Shown here one piece after another: positions 48,101 to 58,879 of a stretch of 64,000 nucleotides of DNA (position 1 is its first letter; every line of letters starts with the position of its first letter). The notes beneath the pieces were generated by a model. That model made no database searches. It was not told the DNA's origin and worked only from the letters and a program-made list of their open reading frames with translations. The position numbers were made by a program, and so were the translations under genes. Origin of the DNA: Stachybotrys elegans (taxonomy: Eukaryota; Ascomycota; Sordariomycetes; Hypocreales; Stachybotryaceae); NCBI GenBank assembly GCA_020746835.1, contig JAGPNK010000004.1, positions 1,302,001-1,366,000 of the forward strand, given 5' to 3'.

Positions 48101-48435
48101 GCGGTTCCACATACCCGACGTGATGGCAATGAAGAGCATGAAAAAAGACCTTTCGGGGTATCGGTCGCCAATGGTCGCTGAAACTGAGGGAAACCATTCG
48201 TCGGGGTACCCGTAGAACTCATTCTTGACGATCTTGTGGTAATGCAAATGTATGCCAACGGTTAATGCGCTGAGAAACGCCGCTACAGGAAGAGTAAAGA
48301 AGAATGCTTAGCAGGGCAGAGGAGAGTGGGAGAGGCAAGCCTACTGTATGCGACGACGGTATGCGCCCACGACACCCACTGCGCGTTGAAGGTGAAGATG
48401 ACGCCGTCATCCTTGTCTTTGTACCGGGACGCCAT
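45133..48435 (-). CDS. CWH43: Cwh43, GPI-anchor lipid remodelling protein
   Basis: Seven exons: 48345-48435, 48115-48282, 47728-48060, 47550-47676, 47279-47363, 47186-47231 and 45133-47126, giving 947 residues, close to yeast Cwh43. The N-terminal third is the PGAP2-like (Frag1) membrane domain ([40 protein letters not shown]). A multi-pass region follows ([40 protein letters not shown]). The C-terminal part has an exonuclease/endonuclease/phosphatase-like fold ([60 protein letters not shown]). The protein replaces the GPI lipid with ceramide on proteins in the ER, after the pathway that Gpi1 starts. Intron 3 (51 nt) is frame-neutral and open. Intron 4 (186 nt) is unusually long and may hide a small exon. 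Confidence 0.93.
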
Positions 48436-49087
48436 GGCGAACAACGGACCGAAACGACGACGCAATCACAACGAGCACAACGAGCACAACAAGCCGGCCC
48501 ACGACCACACGAAGCAAGAGGAATTGCGCAGCTGAGCAGTAGCTGAGCAGAATCGATCGACGGACAGCTTCGAGGGGGGGAGGGACGGGTAAAGAAGGTG
48601 GTGGAAACCAGCGAGTCTCGGCGCGGAGTCGCGGAGCTTCGGATGCACACAGCTCACACTCCTCGTACTCGCCCAGCCCAGCCCCAAATTCCAAGACTTA
48701 CCATGACCGTATGACGCATCCCAATTCGCAGAAGGTCCATTCAGTAAAGCCCAGCCCATCCAGCTTTCCCGAACTGGCTGTCACCTATAAATAAGCAACC
48801 GCCGCTATGCCTAGAGCAGAAACAAAACCCCACATCGAGCCCCTCCGCCAGTGAGAAATGCCGGCCAAAAGGTGCTCGCTATCTTTCCAAGGTTTGCAAG
48901 GATAAGGGAAGGAAAAAAAAAAAAAAAAAAACCCAGACAAGGTCCAGCATACAAAGTCCACCCCTCTACGCCGACTCAATGAAGCGATCTTGATTGAGGA
49001 AAGACAAGAAACAAGACACAATCAAAGGAAAAAGAAAAGAAGGAGAAAAGGAGACCGGAAAAGGAGAGGCAGTGAAAGCCAGACGCC
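48436..49087. promoter_or_regulatory. Divergent promoter CWH43 / UTP6
   Basis: This 652-bp interval contains a run of 19 A at 48913-48931 and a GA-rich leader at about 49018-49078 directly before UTP6. Poly(dA) tracts and purine-rich leaders often mark nucleosome-poor promoters. No gene is present. Confidence 0.5.
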
Positions 49088-50343
49088 ATGTCAGGCGTTG
49101 CAGAGAAGGCAAGGTTTTACCTTGAGCGCTCCGTGCCTCAGCTACGGGAGTGGCAGCAAAAAGAGATCTTCACCGAGGTAAGTCGAGAAACCCTTGGCGG
49201 CGTCCAAAATCCAGACGGTATAGGCTGGCTCTGACGCCTCGACAGGAGGAGATCCGAACCATTGTCCAGAAGCGAAACGATTTCGAGCACAAAGTCCTGT
49301 CCCCCGGAAACAAGGCATCGGACTGGTCCGCCTACGCGAAATGGGAGCAGTCACTCGAGGCCCTGCGCTCCAAGCGCTGCGTCCGCCTCAAGCTCCGCCG
49401 TCTCAACTCGGCGCACAATGGACAGGCGCGGGTCATGGCCATCTACGAGCGGGCCGTCAACCGGCACTCGGCGAGCCACGAGCTGTGGCGTGAATACCTC
49501 GAGTACACGGCCAAGGTCAAGGCGACGAAGCGCTGGCGCCGCATCATGACGAACGCGCTGCGCATGAACCCCACGCAGCCGGACCTCTGGATCATGGCCG
49601 GCCGCCGGTCCGCGCACAACGGCGACATGGCCGCTGCGAGGGCCTACTTCATGCGGGGCTGCCGCTTCTGCACCAGGGACTGCATGCTCTGGATCGACTA
49701 CGCCCGCTGCGAGATGGAGTGGCTGCGCAAGGTGGAGCGTAGGAAGAAGGCGAAGCCGGCAAACGATGCTCTTCGCCCGGACAAGACCGAGGAGGGTGAT
49801 CAGCTCCTGCTGGGCGACAGCGACGATGAGGACGACGAGGAGGGCGGCCTCCCCGAGCCATCGGCTGCACAGGCCAAGATCATCGACAAGCAGAGCGCTC
49901 AGAAGCTCGAGTCCAACCCGGCCATGGACGGCGCCATACCCATGGCCATCTTCGACATATCACAGAGGCAGGCATTCTTCCAGCCCGAGGTGGCAGAGAT
50001 GTTCTTCATCATGTTCGCCTCCTTCCGCGACGTCGCCGTACAGGGCCGCATATCGCAGCACGTCATGGAAGTCCTGAACGAAAAATACCCCAACCACCCT
50101 TCCACCTGCAACTGCCACATTCAGGAGCCCATCCTGGGCGTCAGCCCCTTTACCGCCGAGTTCCCACGAAACCTCAGGGATGTACTCCCCAGATTGAAGG
50201 AGGGCCTGTCGAATACTACGGATAGATCCGCACTGGTCAGGAAGACGACGGATTGGATCGACGGGTACTTGGCGTTGGAAGGCTTGGACCCTAGCATCAA
50301 GACTGTGCTGGAGCATACGAAGAAGAGCTTGGCTTCTTCATAG
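49088..50343 (+). CDS. UTP6: U3 snoRNP protein Utp6
   Basis: Exons are 49088-49177 and 49246-50343 (68-nt intron, branch CTGAC), giving 395 residues. The N-terminus MSGVAEKARFYLERSVPQLR and WQQKEIFTEEEIRTIVQKRN is the conserved Utp6 start. HAT-type helical repeats follow (WSAYAKWEQSLEALRSKRCV, VMAIYERAVNRHSASHELWR, RRIMTNALRMNPTQPDLWIM, AARAYFMRGCRFCTRDCMLW). An acidic stretch (LLGDSDDEDDEEGG) separates the repeats from a C-terminal helical part. Utp6 is a UTP-B subunit of the nucleolar small-subunit processome and is needed for 18S rRNA maturation. It is a little shorter than yeast Utp6 (440 residues). Confidence 0.93.
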
Positions 50344-50917
50344 AAACGTACTATCCAGGGGTATGGGCGTTGCGGTGCAGCTGTCTAGAATTATCAATAT
50401 ACTGGGCAGCCGATTTTCATGTCCACGTGTTAGCCTTGATCTCTTTGGCATGTACATGGCTCAAGCATCTTATGAAAACAGCCAAATCTGCTTCAGCAGT
50501 ACCAAATGGGGGTCCAGACATAGACCTGTAATACGTGCCGTCTTTTGTTGGTGACATCATCAAGCGAACGATGGTGCTGTCGAAAAGTAGGGGAAAATAA
50601 CATGACATTTAGTTAAGCCCCAAGACCTCGGCCAGCTAATAGTGCGCCTCTACCTAGTCTTCTTGTATGATGTCTAGCTAATGGAATCTTCATCAAGTCA
50701 ATAAGCTTGTGTGTTGCAGGACTTTTCTGCGCCCTTGCCAGCCGTGTCATTTCCCTCCCACGCTCTTTAACGAAGACGAGGAAGACAACGAGAAAGACAA
50801 TGAGAAAGAAAAAGAAGACAAAGAAGACAAAGAAGATAAAGAAGAAGAAGAAGAAGAAGAAGAAGAAGAAGAAGAAGAAGAAGATCAGGTCAAATGCAGA
50901 CTTAAGCCTTGGGTAGC
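50344..50917. other. Intergenic interval ending in a GAA repeat
   Basis: This 574-bp convergent interval contains the UTP6 3' flank and, from about 50769 to 50887, an almost pure purine tract whose core is a GAA microsatellite. No gene is seen. Confidence 0.5.
50841..50883. repeat. GAA trinucleotide microsatellite
   Basis: About 14 uninterrupted GAA units lie inside a longer purine-rich tract (50769-50887). The array ends about 35 bp from the stop codon of the minus-strand trypsin-like gene. Confidence 0.95.
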
Positions 50918-52894
50918 CTAGTTCGCAAGACGGATATCAACCACATCCGTCAGCGCCTTGATGTCTTCGAGTACATCCTCTATAGGAGTGACGAAGGTGA
51001 AGGCATGGGTCTTTCTGGCAATCACTTGCTGAGGTGTTATTCCACTAAAAATGAGACCAACGGCATAGCCATCCTTATCAAAAGCCACTGAGCCTGAATC
51101 GCCCGGGCCCGCCAACATGTCGTTGTTTCCACTGCCAATGAACGTCTTCGCAGTCACATAGGAGGCATCGTCGGTTGTTGGGATACTCAGGTACGAAGTC
51201 CCAGATATACTAATCGAAGACTCGAAACCGCTGTAGTACCCAAAACGGGGACCTGTGGCTGCCCCAAATTTCCACGCCTTCGTTCCATGCTCCATTGTGG
51301 TTGAACCCGGTGGAGCCATCTTGAGCCGCTCCATCCCATGCTTGCCAGGCCTCTTCGAGATTTTGTTATCTCTCCAGACCGAGAGGCCGGGGAGGCTATT
51401 GTCGCCCTGACGTGCTGCTGGCACCTCTACCAAGGCCCAATCCATCCGATGATTGTTAGGGGAGACCCGAGAGAAGCCGGACGCCGCCCACAGTTTCCCC
51501 AAAAGGTGCCTGTTGTTGTCAAAAAAGTCGGTCCTCAGCTTTAACTCTGCCTCGAGCTCGTCAACTTCCTCTGAATTAGCTTCGGGATCAGGGTCTTTGA
51601 GATCGGCAATGTAATTGCGCTGATATGAAACCACCAAATTGTGTCGCGAACGAGTTGGGTGCTCCATGGCGGCGAGGGAGGACGCGGTACGGGGCATGAT
51701 GCCCTCCTTATCCGCCTTCTCTAGCGCGGACCCCTTTTCCGGTCGAAGGATAGCGCTGTCACTTGGACGAAGTTGAAATCCTGGAAGGAGACTCCGGACA
51801 ACGTGGTAGTTGGTAAGGGCCAGCTTATGCCAGGCTTCCCCGTCCCTCACTTCGACGTAGCAACCGAGGGTTCCTTTCATGGGATTCCGCTCCACGTTGT
51901 CCATGTCTCTCATGTACTCGCTGGCGCCAATGTCGGCACCAATGCGTGCCTCCTGGAGGTAGGGCGCAAGGGGGTCATATAAAGCGCTTAAAGCAGGTTC
52001 CGGATCGGGGTGCGGCTTCAACTCGAATGCCGAAGTGGCAAAGCTATTGTGCTCTACCCAGACCGATAAAGGGAACGAGAGTCTGGCCAAGTATGGACCT
52101 AGGGCGTTTGTCAAGGAAACGAACGCTTCCAGGGGGCAGTCGTAGCTCATCGCTACATAGACTGTTGCCGGGTTCTTGGTCGGCTCAGGATCGAAGCCTA
52201 GTCGGCAGAGGGTTACAAGCTCTGTCTTGCCACCGAGAGAGCCACCGCGAGAGCCACTGCGATTCGGAATTGCGTTGATGGTGGTCATAACTGTGGCTAA
52301 GATACCAGGCCAGTCCTGCGCAAGGGCTGGGGGATGACCAGTCACAGGCCCTACGTACATGGGCCTGTAGAGGTCTGTGGCCATCATTTCGATCTCGATG
52401 CCTAGTTGGGGGAACTTTCTCTCAACATGCCGTTTCAAGTGCTCTACGACACGCTCCCTGGACTTTTCAGCTACCCCCTCATCCCAATCTGATATGATGA
52501 GAAGGGTAAGCTTTCCAGAGCTAGGAATACCTGGAATTGAGCGTGCCACGACCTGGATGTTCCATAATTGCGGCAGATTGGGGTCGTCTACCCATTGCGG
52601 CTCGGCTTCGCGGTCGAGCTCATGGTTCTCATAGAAGTCGGGTTCGGCGATGCCATGCTTCCTGAGAACTTCGGCGGCTTCATCCTTAAGAGAATTTATA
52701 TCATCTTTGCTCATGTATTGGAAAGGGACTTGAAAGTCTGACGCAAGGGGAAGAGCTCTGAGAGGTGGTGATCCAATACGGTAGTTGGTAGTTGAGATGC
52801 CGTAGCGTAGGGAGCCGATTCTGATGTACCTCGACCGGGCTATTCTTCGGCTGCGTTGAAGACTGTCGTCATCGAGATCAGAGTCGGACTCCAT
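50918..52894 (-). CDS. Intronless protein with a trypsin-like domain
   Basis: A single exon of 658 residues starts at MESDSDLDDDSLQRSRR (52894). Residues 1-330 form an unfamiliar domain (KDDINSLKDEAAEVLRKHGI, WNIQVVARSIPGIPSSGKLT, MMATDLYRPMYVGPVTGHPP). Residues about 335-650 show the ordered triad motifs of a chymotrypsin-like fold: LTNYHVVRSL (His364), RMDWALVEVP (Asp485) and AGPGDSGSVAFDKDG (Ser600), then VGLIFSGITP and FTFVTPIEDVLEDI. No signal peptide is seen, so it is probably intracellular. The triad looks intact; activity and substrate are unknown. The HV, DWAL, PGDSG and TPI.D motifs recur in the zinc-finger protein at 30428-33227. The gene has no introns and is bracketed by GAA arrays. 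A fungal regulatory or self-defence protease is possible but speculative. Confidence 0.87.
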   Translation of the reverse strand: MESDSDLDDDSLQRSRRIARSRYIRIGSLRYGISTTNYRIGSPPLRALPLASDFQVPFQYMSKDDINSLKDEAAEVLRKHGIAEPDFYENHELDREAEPQWVDDPNLPQLWNIQVVARSIPGIPSSGKLTLLIISDWDEGVAEKSRERVVEHLKRHVERKFPQLGIEIEMMATDLYRPMYVGPVTGHPPALAQDWPGILATVMTTINAIPNRSGSRGGSLGGKTELVTLCRLGFDPEPTKNPATVYVAMSYDCPLEAFVSLTNALGPYLARLSFPLSVWVEHNSFATSAFELKPHPDPEPALSALYDPLAPYLQEARIGADIGASEYMRDMDNVERNPMKGTLGCYVEVRDGEAWHKLALTNYHVVRSLLPGFQLRPSDSAILRPEKGSALEKADKEGIMPRTASSLAAMEHPTRSRHNLVVSYQRNYIADLKDPDPEANSEEVDELEAELKLRTDFFDNNRHLLGKLWAASGFSRVSPNNHRMDWALVEVPAARQGDNSLPGLSVWRDNKISKRPGKHGMERLKMAPPGSTTMEHGTKAWKFGAATGPRFGYYSGFESSISISGTSYLSIPTTDDASYVTAKTFIGSGNNDMLAGPGDSGSVAFDKDGYAVGLIFSGITPQQVIARKTHAFTFVTPIEDVLEDIKALTDVVDIRLAN

Positions 52895-52980
52895 CCTGTA
52901 GGTAGAGCCGAGGCTGATAAGTAAAAGAGAGAGATGACAAGAGAGGAGAATAAGGTAAAGAAGGAGGATAAGAAAGGATA

Positions 52981-53118
52981 AGAATAGGGAGAAGAAGAAG
53001 GAGAAGAAGAAGAAGAAGGAGAAGAGGAAGAAGAAGGAGAAGGAGAAGAAGAAGAAGAAGAAGAAGAAGAAGAAGAAGAAGAAGAAGAAGAAGAAGAAGA
53101 AGAAGAAAAGAAAGAAAT
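52981..53118. repeat. Long GAA/GGA microsatellite
   Basis: About 135 bp of GAA units with a few GGA variants; the longest pure stretch runs from about 53043 to 53106. It lies about 90 bp upstream of the trypsin-like gene's start. On the coding strand it is a TTC pyrimidine tract. Confidence 0.95.
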
Positions 53119-53631
53119 AGATAGCTGCCTAGGTAGCAGGTTAGTAGATCCATGCAAATAGGTGGGTAGCCGCAAAAGCTTGGTGACTGCAGACACCTGA
53201 TTGCAGCTGGCAACTCTCGTTAAATTACAATTTAGCAAAGAAAGTATAGGTAGATTTATGAAAATAACTTTAGACACACTGCTACTACATACTCCCTACC
53301 TGCTTGGGTACATAGGCAGGTAAGGTAGATAAGTAATAAGGTAGTAGGTAGATAGTATTCTCTATCTATATACTGAACCACCCCTCATTGCTCTCTGGCT
53401 CCGGCCAACGGGAGATGTCATCTGACGATCCCTTCATTGTTTGACACTGTTCTTTGGTCCTGCGGGTAGCAAGGCCACTATTGTTCGCATATACTATTGT
53501 TCTTTTTTCCACACTGGACGCACCTACTACATCATATACTGAACCACGGCCTTCTTTACTTCTCATCTACCTAGGTATGTAGAATAAGAACACTCGTCTA
53601 CAGAGTTTTCCACCACGTAACAAGGAATTGG

Positions 53632-53659
53632 CTGGCTACCTACCTAGGTAGGTAGCCAG
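53632..53659. repeat. 28-bp perfect palindrome centred on CCTAGG
   Basis: Each half is 14 bp, made of CTGGCTAC plus repeated CTAC/CTA units, meeting at CCTAGG (53643-53648). The arms pair without mismatch and without a loop. Shorter relatives with the core TACCTAGGTA or GCCTAGGTAG occur near 53126 and 53567. Confidence 0.95.
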
Positions 53660-55105
53660 AATAGGGATCTGCATCAGGTACCGAGAGCCAGTGACCACAA
53701 TCTGAGGCCATCCGGCAAAGGTGCTTGTCTTCGCCCTTATTCTCACGAGGATTGCTATTGTTCTCTCCTCCTTAGTTCACCCTTCTGTCTTGGTAAATCA
53801 TCTAGCATGCAACGCAAGCATCACCATACGACTACAAACGCACAATCGCTTATTGCACAATCACTCGCTTGGCTCGGACCGACCACCCCCCCCCCCCTGC
53901 GGTAGCCTGCAGCCTCCTTGATGAAACGTCTAGAGACAAAACCTGCCAGAACCGGAGGACAAAGGTCGACTTTCCCGAGATAGGAATCTCGAAGAAGCCC
54001 AACAAACCGCTGGGTGCAACGGCGGCGCAGACCATGACAAACATTCGCTGAGTGGCCAGGTAAAGGTGATGCTCTCGATGAATGGCTTGCAGCAGGGCCA
54101 TATCTGTCTGTTTGACTGGGCGAATGATAGGAGGATGCCTTTATTTTATTTACAAGAAACATACACTCAGGAACATGATCTGGATGGATGGATGGATGGG
54201 CCATCTTCGTCACCTTGTTTTTGTAACTGGTGTCTAAGGTGCATTGATGGAGATATCCACGGTGGGGTTGCGGCGACAATTCCTGGGGAATATGTACTTG
54301 GGGCTGCTTCGTGACACTTCTCCACGAATGCCACCACGTTGCGTCTACCCGGGCGAGGGAACAAGAGGTTCCCCGCTGCGTGGTGCGGAAGCTCGATCCT
54401 CAGAGGCCAGCCGCAGGGAACTGTCGTCTTTCCGAACTCGAATTCGGGAGAATTGTCAGGTGAATACGAAATGGAGATTGCGTGCAGAGCAAGAGTAACG
54501 TCACAAAACGGACCCCGGGAGAGCCACCATTCTATCGGCAAGGCTAGCAATCGGTAGGGCCATGTTACGGTTACGCTAGACGCGCAAGAAGCCGGAGACG
54601 AGGGGCGTAAAGCTCGCTCGCTCGCCACCAGGTGGATGAAGCAGGCAAGGAGGCACCGCAAGGGAAGACATGGTATCGTGATGTGGGGCAGGGGTGGATA
54701 TGGAAGCCACGGGCAAGGCCACAAACACGGTCACCTCTCGAGGCCACGATGGAGGGCCAGCCAAGATAATAATGGGCCGGGGTGAAGAGGAGGCAATGAA
54801 ACTACGGCGGCATGGCGATACAGATAATAGGATATCTGGCCAGCTGGCGAGCTTGGACAGGGTGGCCATGCTCCCTCCGAGCGGCGTCACAAAGCCTGTT
54901 CTCAGCCAGCCCATTACCGTGCAATAGGGTCATTGCTCTCCTCCCAGCGCAAACTGCAGGGGACAGAACCGCCGAGTAAGCCGACCTTGTAGTAGTGCAA
55001 AAAGTAGTTTGGGTTCAGCACGAGCACAGAGAGTCTCGGCGCCAGTGGAGAGAAGGCGAGCAGCTTCAATGGACGGTTGGAGATTGCAGAGTGGATGGCA
55101 ATGTG

Positions 55106-55157
55106 AAGGAGGGAGGGAAGGAGGGAGGGATGGATGGATGGATGGTCGGATGGATGG
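55106..55157. repeat. GGAG/GGAT tetranucleotide tract
   Basis: GGAG units pass into GGAT units. Similar GGAT arrays occur at 41479-41502 and 54178-54200. Confidence 0.9.
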
Positions 55158-55326
55158 GGCGGACGGGAGTTAGGCAGATAGGTAATAAGTCATATCCTTG
55201 CGTCAAACACGGATGGGCCTGAGATATACTGAGACAAACCCGGATGTGGCGAGGCGATGCCGGGGGAGGCAGTCGATCAATGGGCTCATGCCGTGATGCT
55301 ATATGCTAATGGATGTGATGGCGGGC

Positions 55327-55378
55327 TTGCGTTGCGTTTGCGTTGCGTTTGCGTTGCGTTGCGTTGCGTTGCGTCGCG
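55327..55378. repeat. TTGCG pentanucleotide tandem array
   Basis: About ten units of TTGCG, two with an extra T, run across 52 bp in intergenic DNA. Confidence 0.95.
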
Positions 55379-55551
55379 AAGGGTGGAAGGGTGGTGGGTG
55401 AGACGGAGCAGGATGATGATGTGATGGTGGTGGTGTCGCCAGGACAAGATCGATGGGCGCAAACGAGACGGCAAGGCGCGTGTGGCCGGCAAGACCCATT
55501 CGTTAGGTTTAGTAGTATTAGGCACAGGCACGAGGGAGCTTGCCATGTGCA

Positions 55552-55584
55552 GGAAGAGGAGGAGGAGGAGGAGGAGGAGGAGGA
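55552..55584. repeat. AGG trinucleotide microsatellite
   Basis: About eleven AGG units lie in intergenic DNA, with no coding context supported. Confidence 0.9.
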
Positions 55585-58500
55585 CTGATGGCATCCGTGC
55601 CGTGCTGGCCCTGCGGAGAATTTTTCTTTCGTGTCCCTCCCATCTCGTCATGCAAACTGTCCCGTAGAGCAGTGGTCCATTGTGTGCCGTTGTGTGCCGA
55701 TGCGTTCAAGTCCAAATGCCGACAAATCGACAGATCAATAAAGGTCCTGTCACCTCAACTTGAGAGTTGGCCGTCGAGTAGGTGAATTATTAGCAGCGCC
55801 TGTCCCTGAAGTGTGCCCTGTCTGGGGCCAGTCATCAGTAGGTCCTTTCAGGCGGCTGGCTGGCTGGCTGGTGGGCAGGTCAGGTAACGTGCTGCCCGTC
55901 ACATAACTACCCCCCTTCCCCCGTGCTCTCTGGCAGCTGATTTTCCTCCCATTTTTTCCCTCGCATGTTCCCGTTCCCCCTCTCCCATCTTCTTTTCTTA
56001 TTCTCACCCTTGTTTCTGCCCAGCGTGCATTGCTGTTGAGCTGGCCGACTGCTCTCTTCACTTACATCAGCCTGCCATCCTGTGGAGGTACTTCAGGGTC
56101 TGTCGCTGGGCCTCAGAGCCTCCGGGCAGTCTTAGTGGAGAAACACCAAGCGACAACATGAGCATGCAATCGTCCAGTCGGGCGATGCCCTCGCCTTGAG
56201 GGGAGAAAAAGAGAGACGGCAAGAGAGGAAAACAATCGCCTTTCGAATGAGCGACCGAAACACGCTCCAGCCCACGATGGCCCGATGACCGTGTGGAATG
56301 GCAAATGTCGGGGTGTCGAGCAAGACAAGTTAACGACAAGCGCTGTTTGGATCTGAGTGCGTGCCTGACAGGGATCTCCTCCACCATCCGGGATGGGCCA
56401 CTCGACGCCGGCATGGATAACTGGGGATCACCAAGCCAGACAGCCCAGCAGGAAGGCCAGGATTCATCACTACGCCCGCACCCCAGCTGCAAAAGACTCG
56501 GTTTGCCTTGGACACCCAGTCGCCTTGTGCGTGAGCGCATGGCTTCTAGCAAATACAAATGCCTAGCCCGGACGCAACAGCCCCTTCGGCCACAACCGCG
56601 AAATGGGTGCCAGGGCCAGACGCACAAATCCCACTCTTTGGTGCCATTGGTGGGGCCGATGCGGGTGCCATCATCTGCGCGAGGCCTTCGTTGTGCTGTG
56701 ATACGTTGTCTGGAAAGTCGACCATGGCATACTGACGAGAGGGCACTCCATTGGCAGTCGGAGTCAAAAGCCTGCGAGGCACACCTAACCCGCCTCCTTG
56801 CCCTTGAAACCCTGGTTACCATTTGGGCTGGACGCGGCACCGACTAGGCCGTGCTGCTTGGTGTGACATGGCAGAGAGAAAGCCGTCGACATGTCATGCC
56901 ATGCCATGTCAGATACCAGACACCAAGAGCACCGAGATGTAGATGCTCCACTACGTTTCGCCCATCTCCCCAGGCATCTGCTCTGCGTTGCGAACCAAAC
57001 CGCTGGCCAACAATCAAATCCTGCTGCAAAAGTCGGCATCACAGACGCGTCAAACAGCCCGTACCATGCAGCTCTGATAGTTTGGCATGGCACGCAACGG
57101 CGCAGAGCGAATGCAGCCGAACCAAACTGTGCCCTTCAACGCCCCCCACAATTGGCTGCCAACTTTACCGCTTGTTAGGTGCAAGCCACCTCAGCCGATC
57201 ATCCAGAGTGCGTCTGTCGGCAGCCAGTGCGCGTGATGGCGGACTCAAAACGTGGCCTTGGAATGAAGAGTTTCCGACATGCACAGCCTCCAGTGCTGGG
57301 AGGTTGAACCTGGTCGACCCCAGGACTCCATCCTCATGGCACACGCAACGGTGCAACCGAGCTGAGTACGGTACCGTCCAATGAGAACGCTGGCTTGATG
57401 AGCAGGAAGCGACCCCAGGCGAGCGATAGAGCCGACATAGCAAACCTCGCCCAGCCTGCTAACTACCTGGCCTGCTGCTCCTACGTCCAGTCTAACAATT
57501 ATGGGACAAACCTCTATCGAAACACTATGGCAGCTCTTGATTGGACCAACTGCGACAAATCCCCACTCCTGGCGGCCGTGCAATATGCGCTAGTCCGGAA
57601 GCGGCCAAGAACGGCTGACGGAGCATTTCAGCATAACCCAGAGGCATCCACCTCAACGCGGCCTCCTTCCTGACTCTGGACGGGATACCTCGCCTTAGGT
57701 AAGATCTGGTTCGCTGTGCGCATCTCGCAGCCTCCCAACCAAAAGGTACCTTTTCACTCTTGTGCTCTCGGGCCACCCTGGCAGTGGTTTTGGAGTTCGA
57801 TTCTCTATCGGTCCGTTGCCTCTACCGTCTGCCCAAACGCTTGGCTCCGACGCGCTGCGTGTGCGCCTGAAGCTTGGTGCTGCGCAGGTGTCGAGGTGGT
57901 GTCAGCCGCCTGCCGCTAAGGACACGAAAATTTCTCCCCCTTGATCGTCGAGTACCCTCTACCGCACTTCACTGCTACGCAACGCATCGCATCGCGCGAG
58001 ACAGGCAGACACGCATCTGCCTTGCTCTGCTAGAGTACTTGCTTGCAACTTGCATTTGGTGACCTGGTACCCTCCTTTACAACGCTGTTTTCGCTCAGCG
58101 TGCAGCATCACTTGTTTATTCTCCCTCCTATTGTGCACGTTACTTTTTTTCCCTTTTTTCCCTCCCCCTTCTCTCTCTCTCCTTGCTAAGAGCCACGGTT
58201 GGGCAGTCTCTCCGACCTTCTCCCGTCTACCTATCCTTTTTCAGGGAGCTGGGCGCGCGAAACTGGCTTGTTTGCTTTTTGGTCCTTGTACCAGATTGCA
58301 CAAGTATACGGTACTCTGCATTTAGCAGGTACTCTCTCTATATTCTAGGTAAGCAGGTACTTACACTACCACACTTTTCTCTTTTCATGCTGCCCCGTCC
58401 CCGTTTCCTTGCTGCAATTTTTCTCCTCCCTCCTTCCCACTACGGTGCATTTTACTGGTCAACCAGCCCACCCCAGCACACTCAGTGCCCCCAGTAGAGG

Positions 58501-58879
58501 CGAGCACCCACTGGAAGCCCAGTGTGCAGGTGCTCTCTCCCCCCCGTGCGCGCCTCCCTGACCCCCGTCGTGTTCCGTCCTGCTCTGTTACTTGCTCTCT
58601 GCCTTTTTCCCACCCCGAACCACCACACACTTCCTCTCCACCACCAAATCCGCGACGCGACTCGACCCGACCTGTCCATCACCACCCACCGTGCCGTGTT
58701 ACGGCCCCATCTTCATCCATCCTTGCGCCATCTTCCATGGAGTTTTGGCTGTGTGCCTGCTGATTTGCTGACATTGCCGCGCGCAGCACCGGCTTGCTTG
58801 CCTTCGTCGGTGTCGTGGTCGTGGTCGTGGATCCCTCGTCCTCGTCCTCGTCACGCCCCCAAGACAATCTCCCGTCGCC

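Larger units (their letters stand above)
52895..58879. other. Gene-poor 6-kb region with many simple repeats
   Basis: No frame here has convincing coding character despite several over 100 codons. Contents are a GAA array, CCTAGG-centred palindromic motifs (53120-53660), GGAT arrays (54178-54200, 55106-55157), a TTGCG array (55327-55378), an AGG array (55552-55584), a run of 12 C (53886-53897), and pyrimidine-rich leader sequence from 58080 on. It probably includes a long promoter and leader for the ARID gene at 58880; untranslated RNAs cannot be excluded. Confidence 0.45.

Noticed and set aside
42128..48435. Secondary-metabolite cluster around the P450
   Set aside because: Neighbours are a GH5 enzyme, CWH43 and UTP6; no backbone synthase, cluster transporter or pathway regulator is present.
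53821..54279. Small frames on both strands near 54 kb
   Set aside because: One contains a hydrophobic stretch, but the frames are short, overlap in opposite directions and include homopolymer sequence.
56067..56847. 257-codon minus and 184-codon plus frames over the same DNA
   Set aside because: They overlap each other, are Cys/Arg/Ser-rich without motifs and lack credible exon partners.
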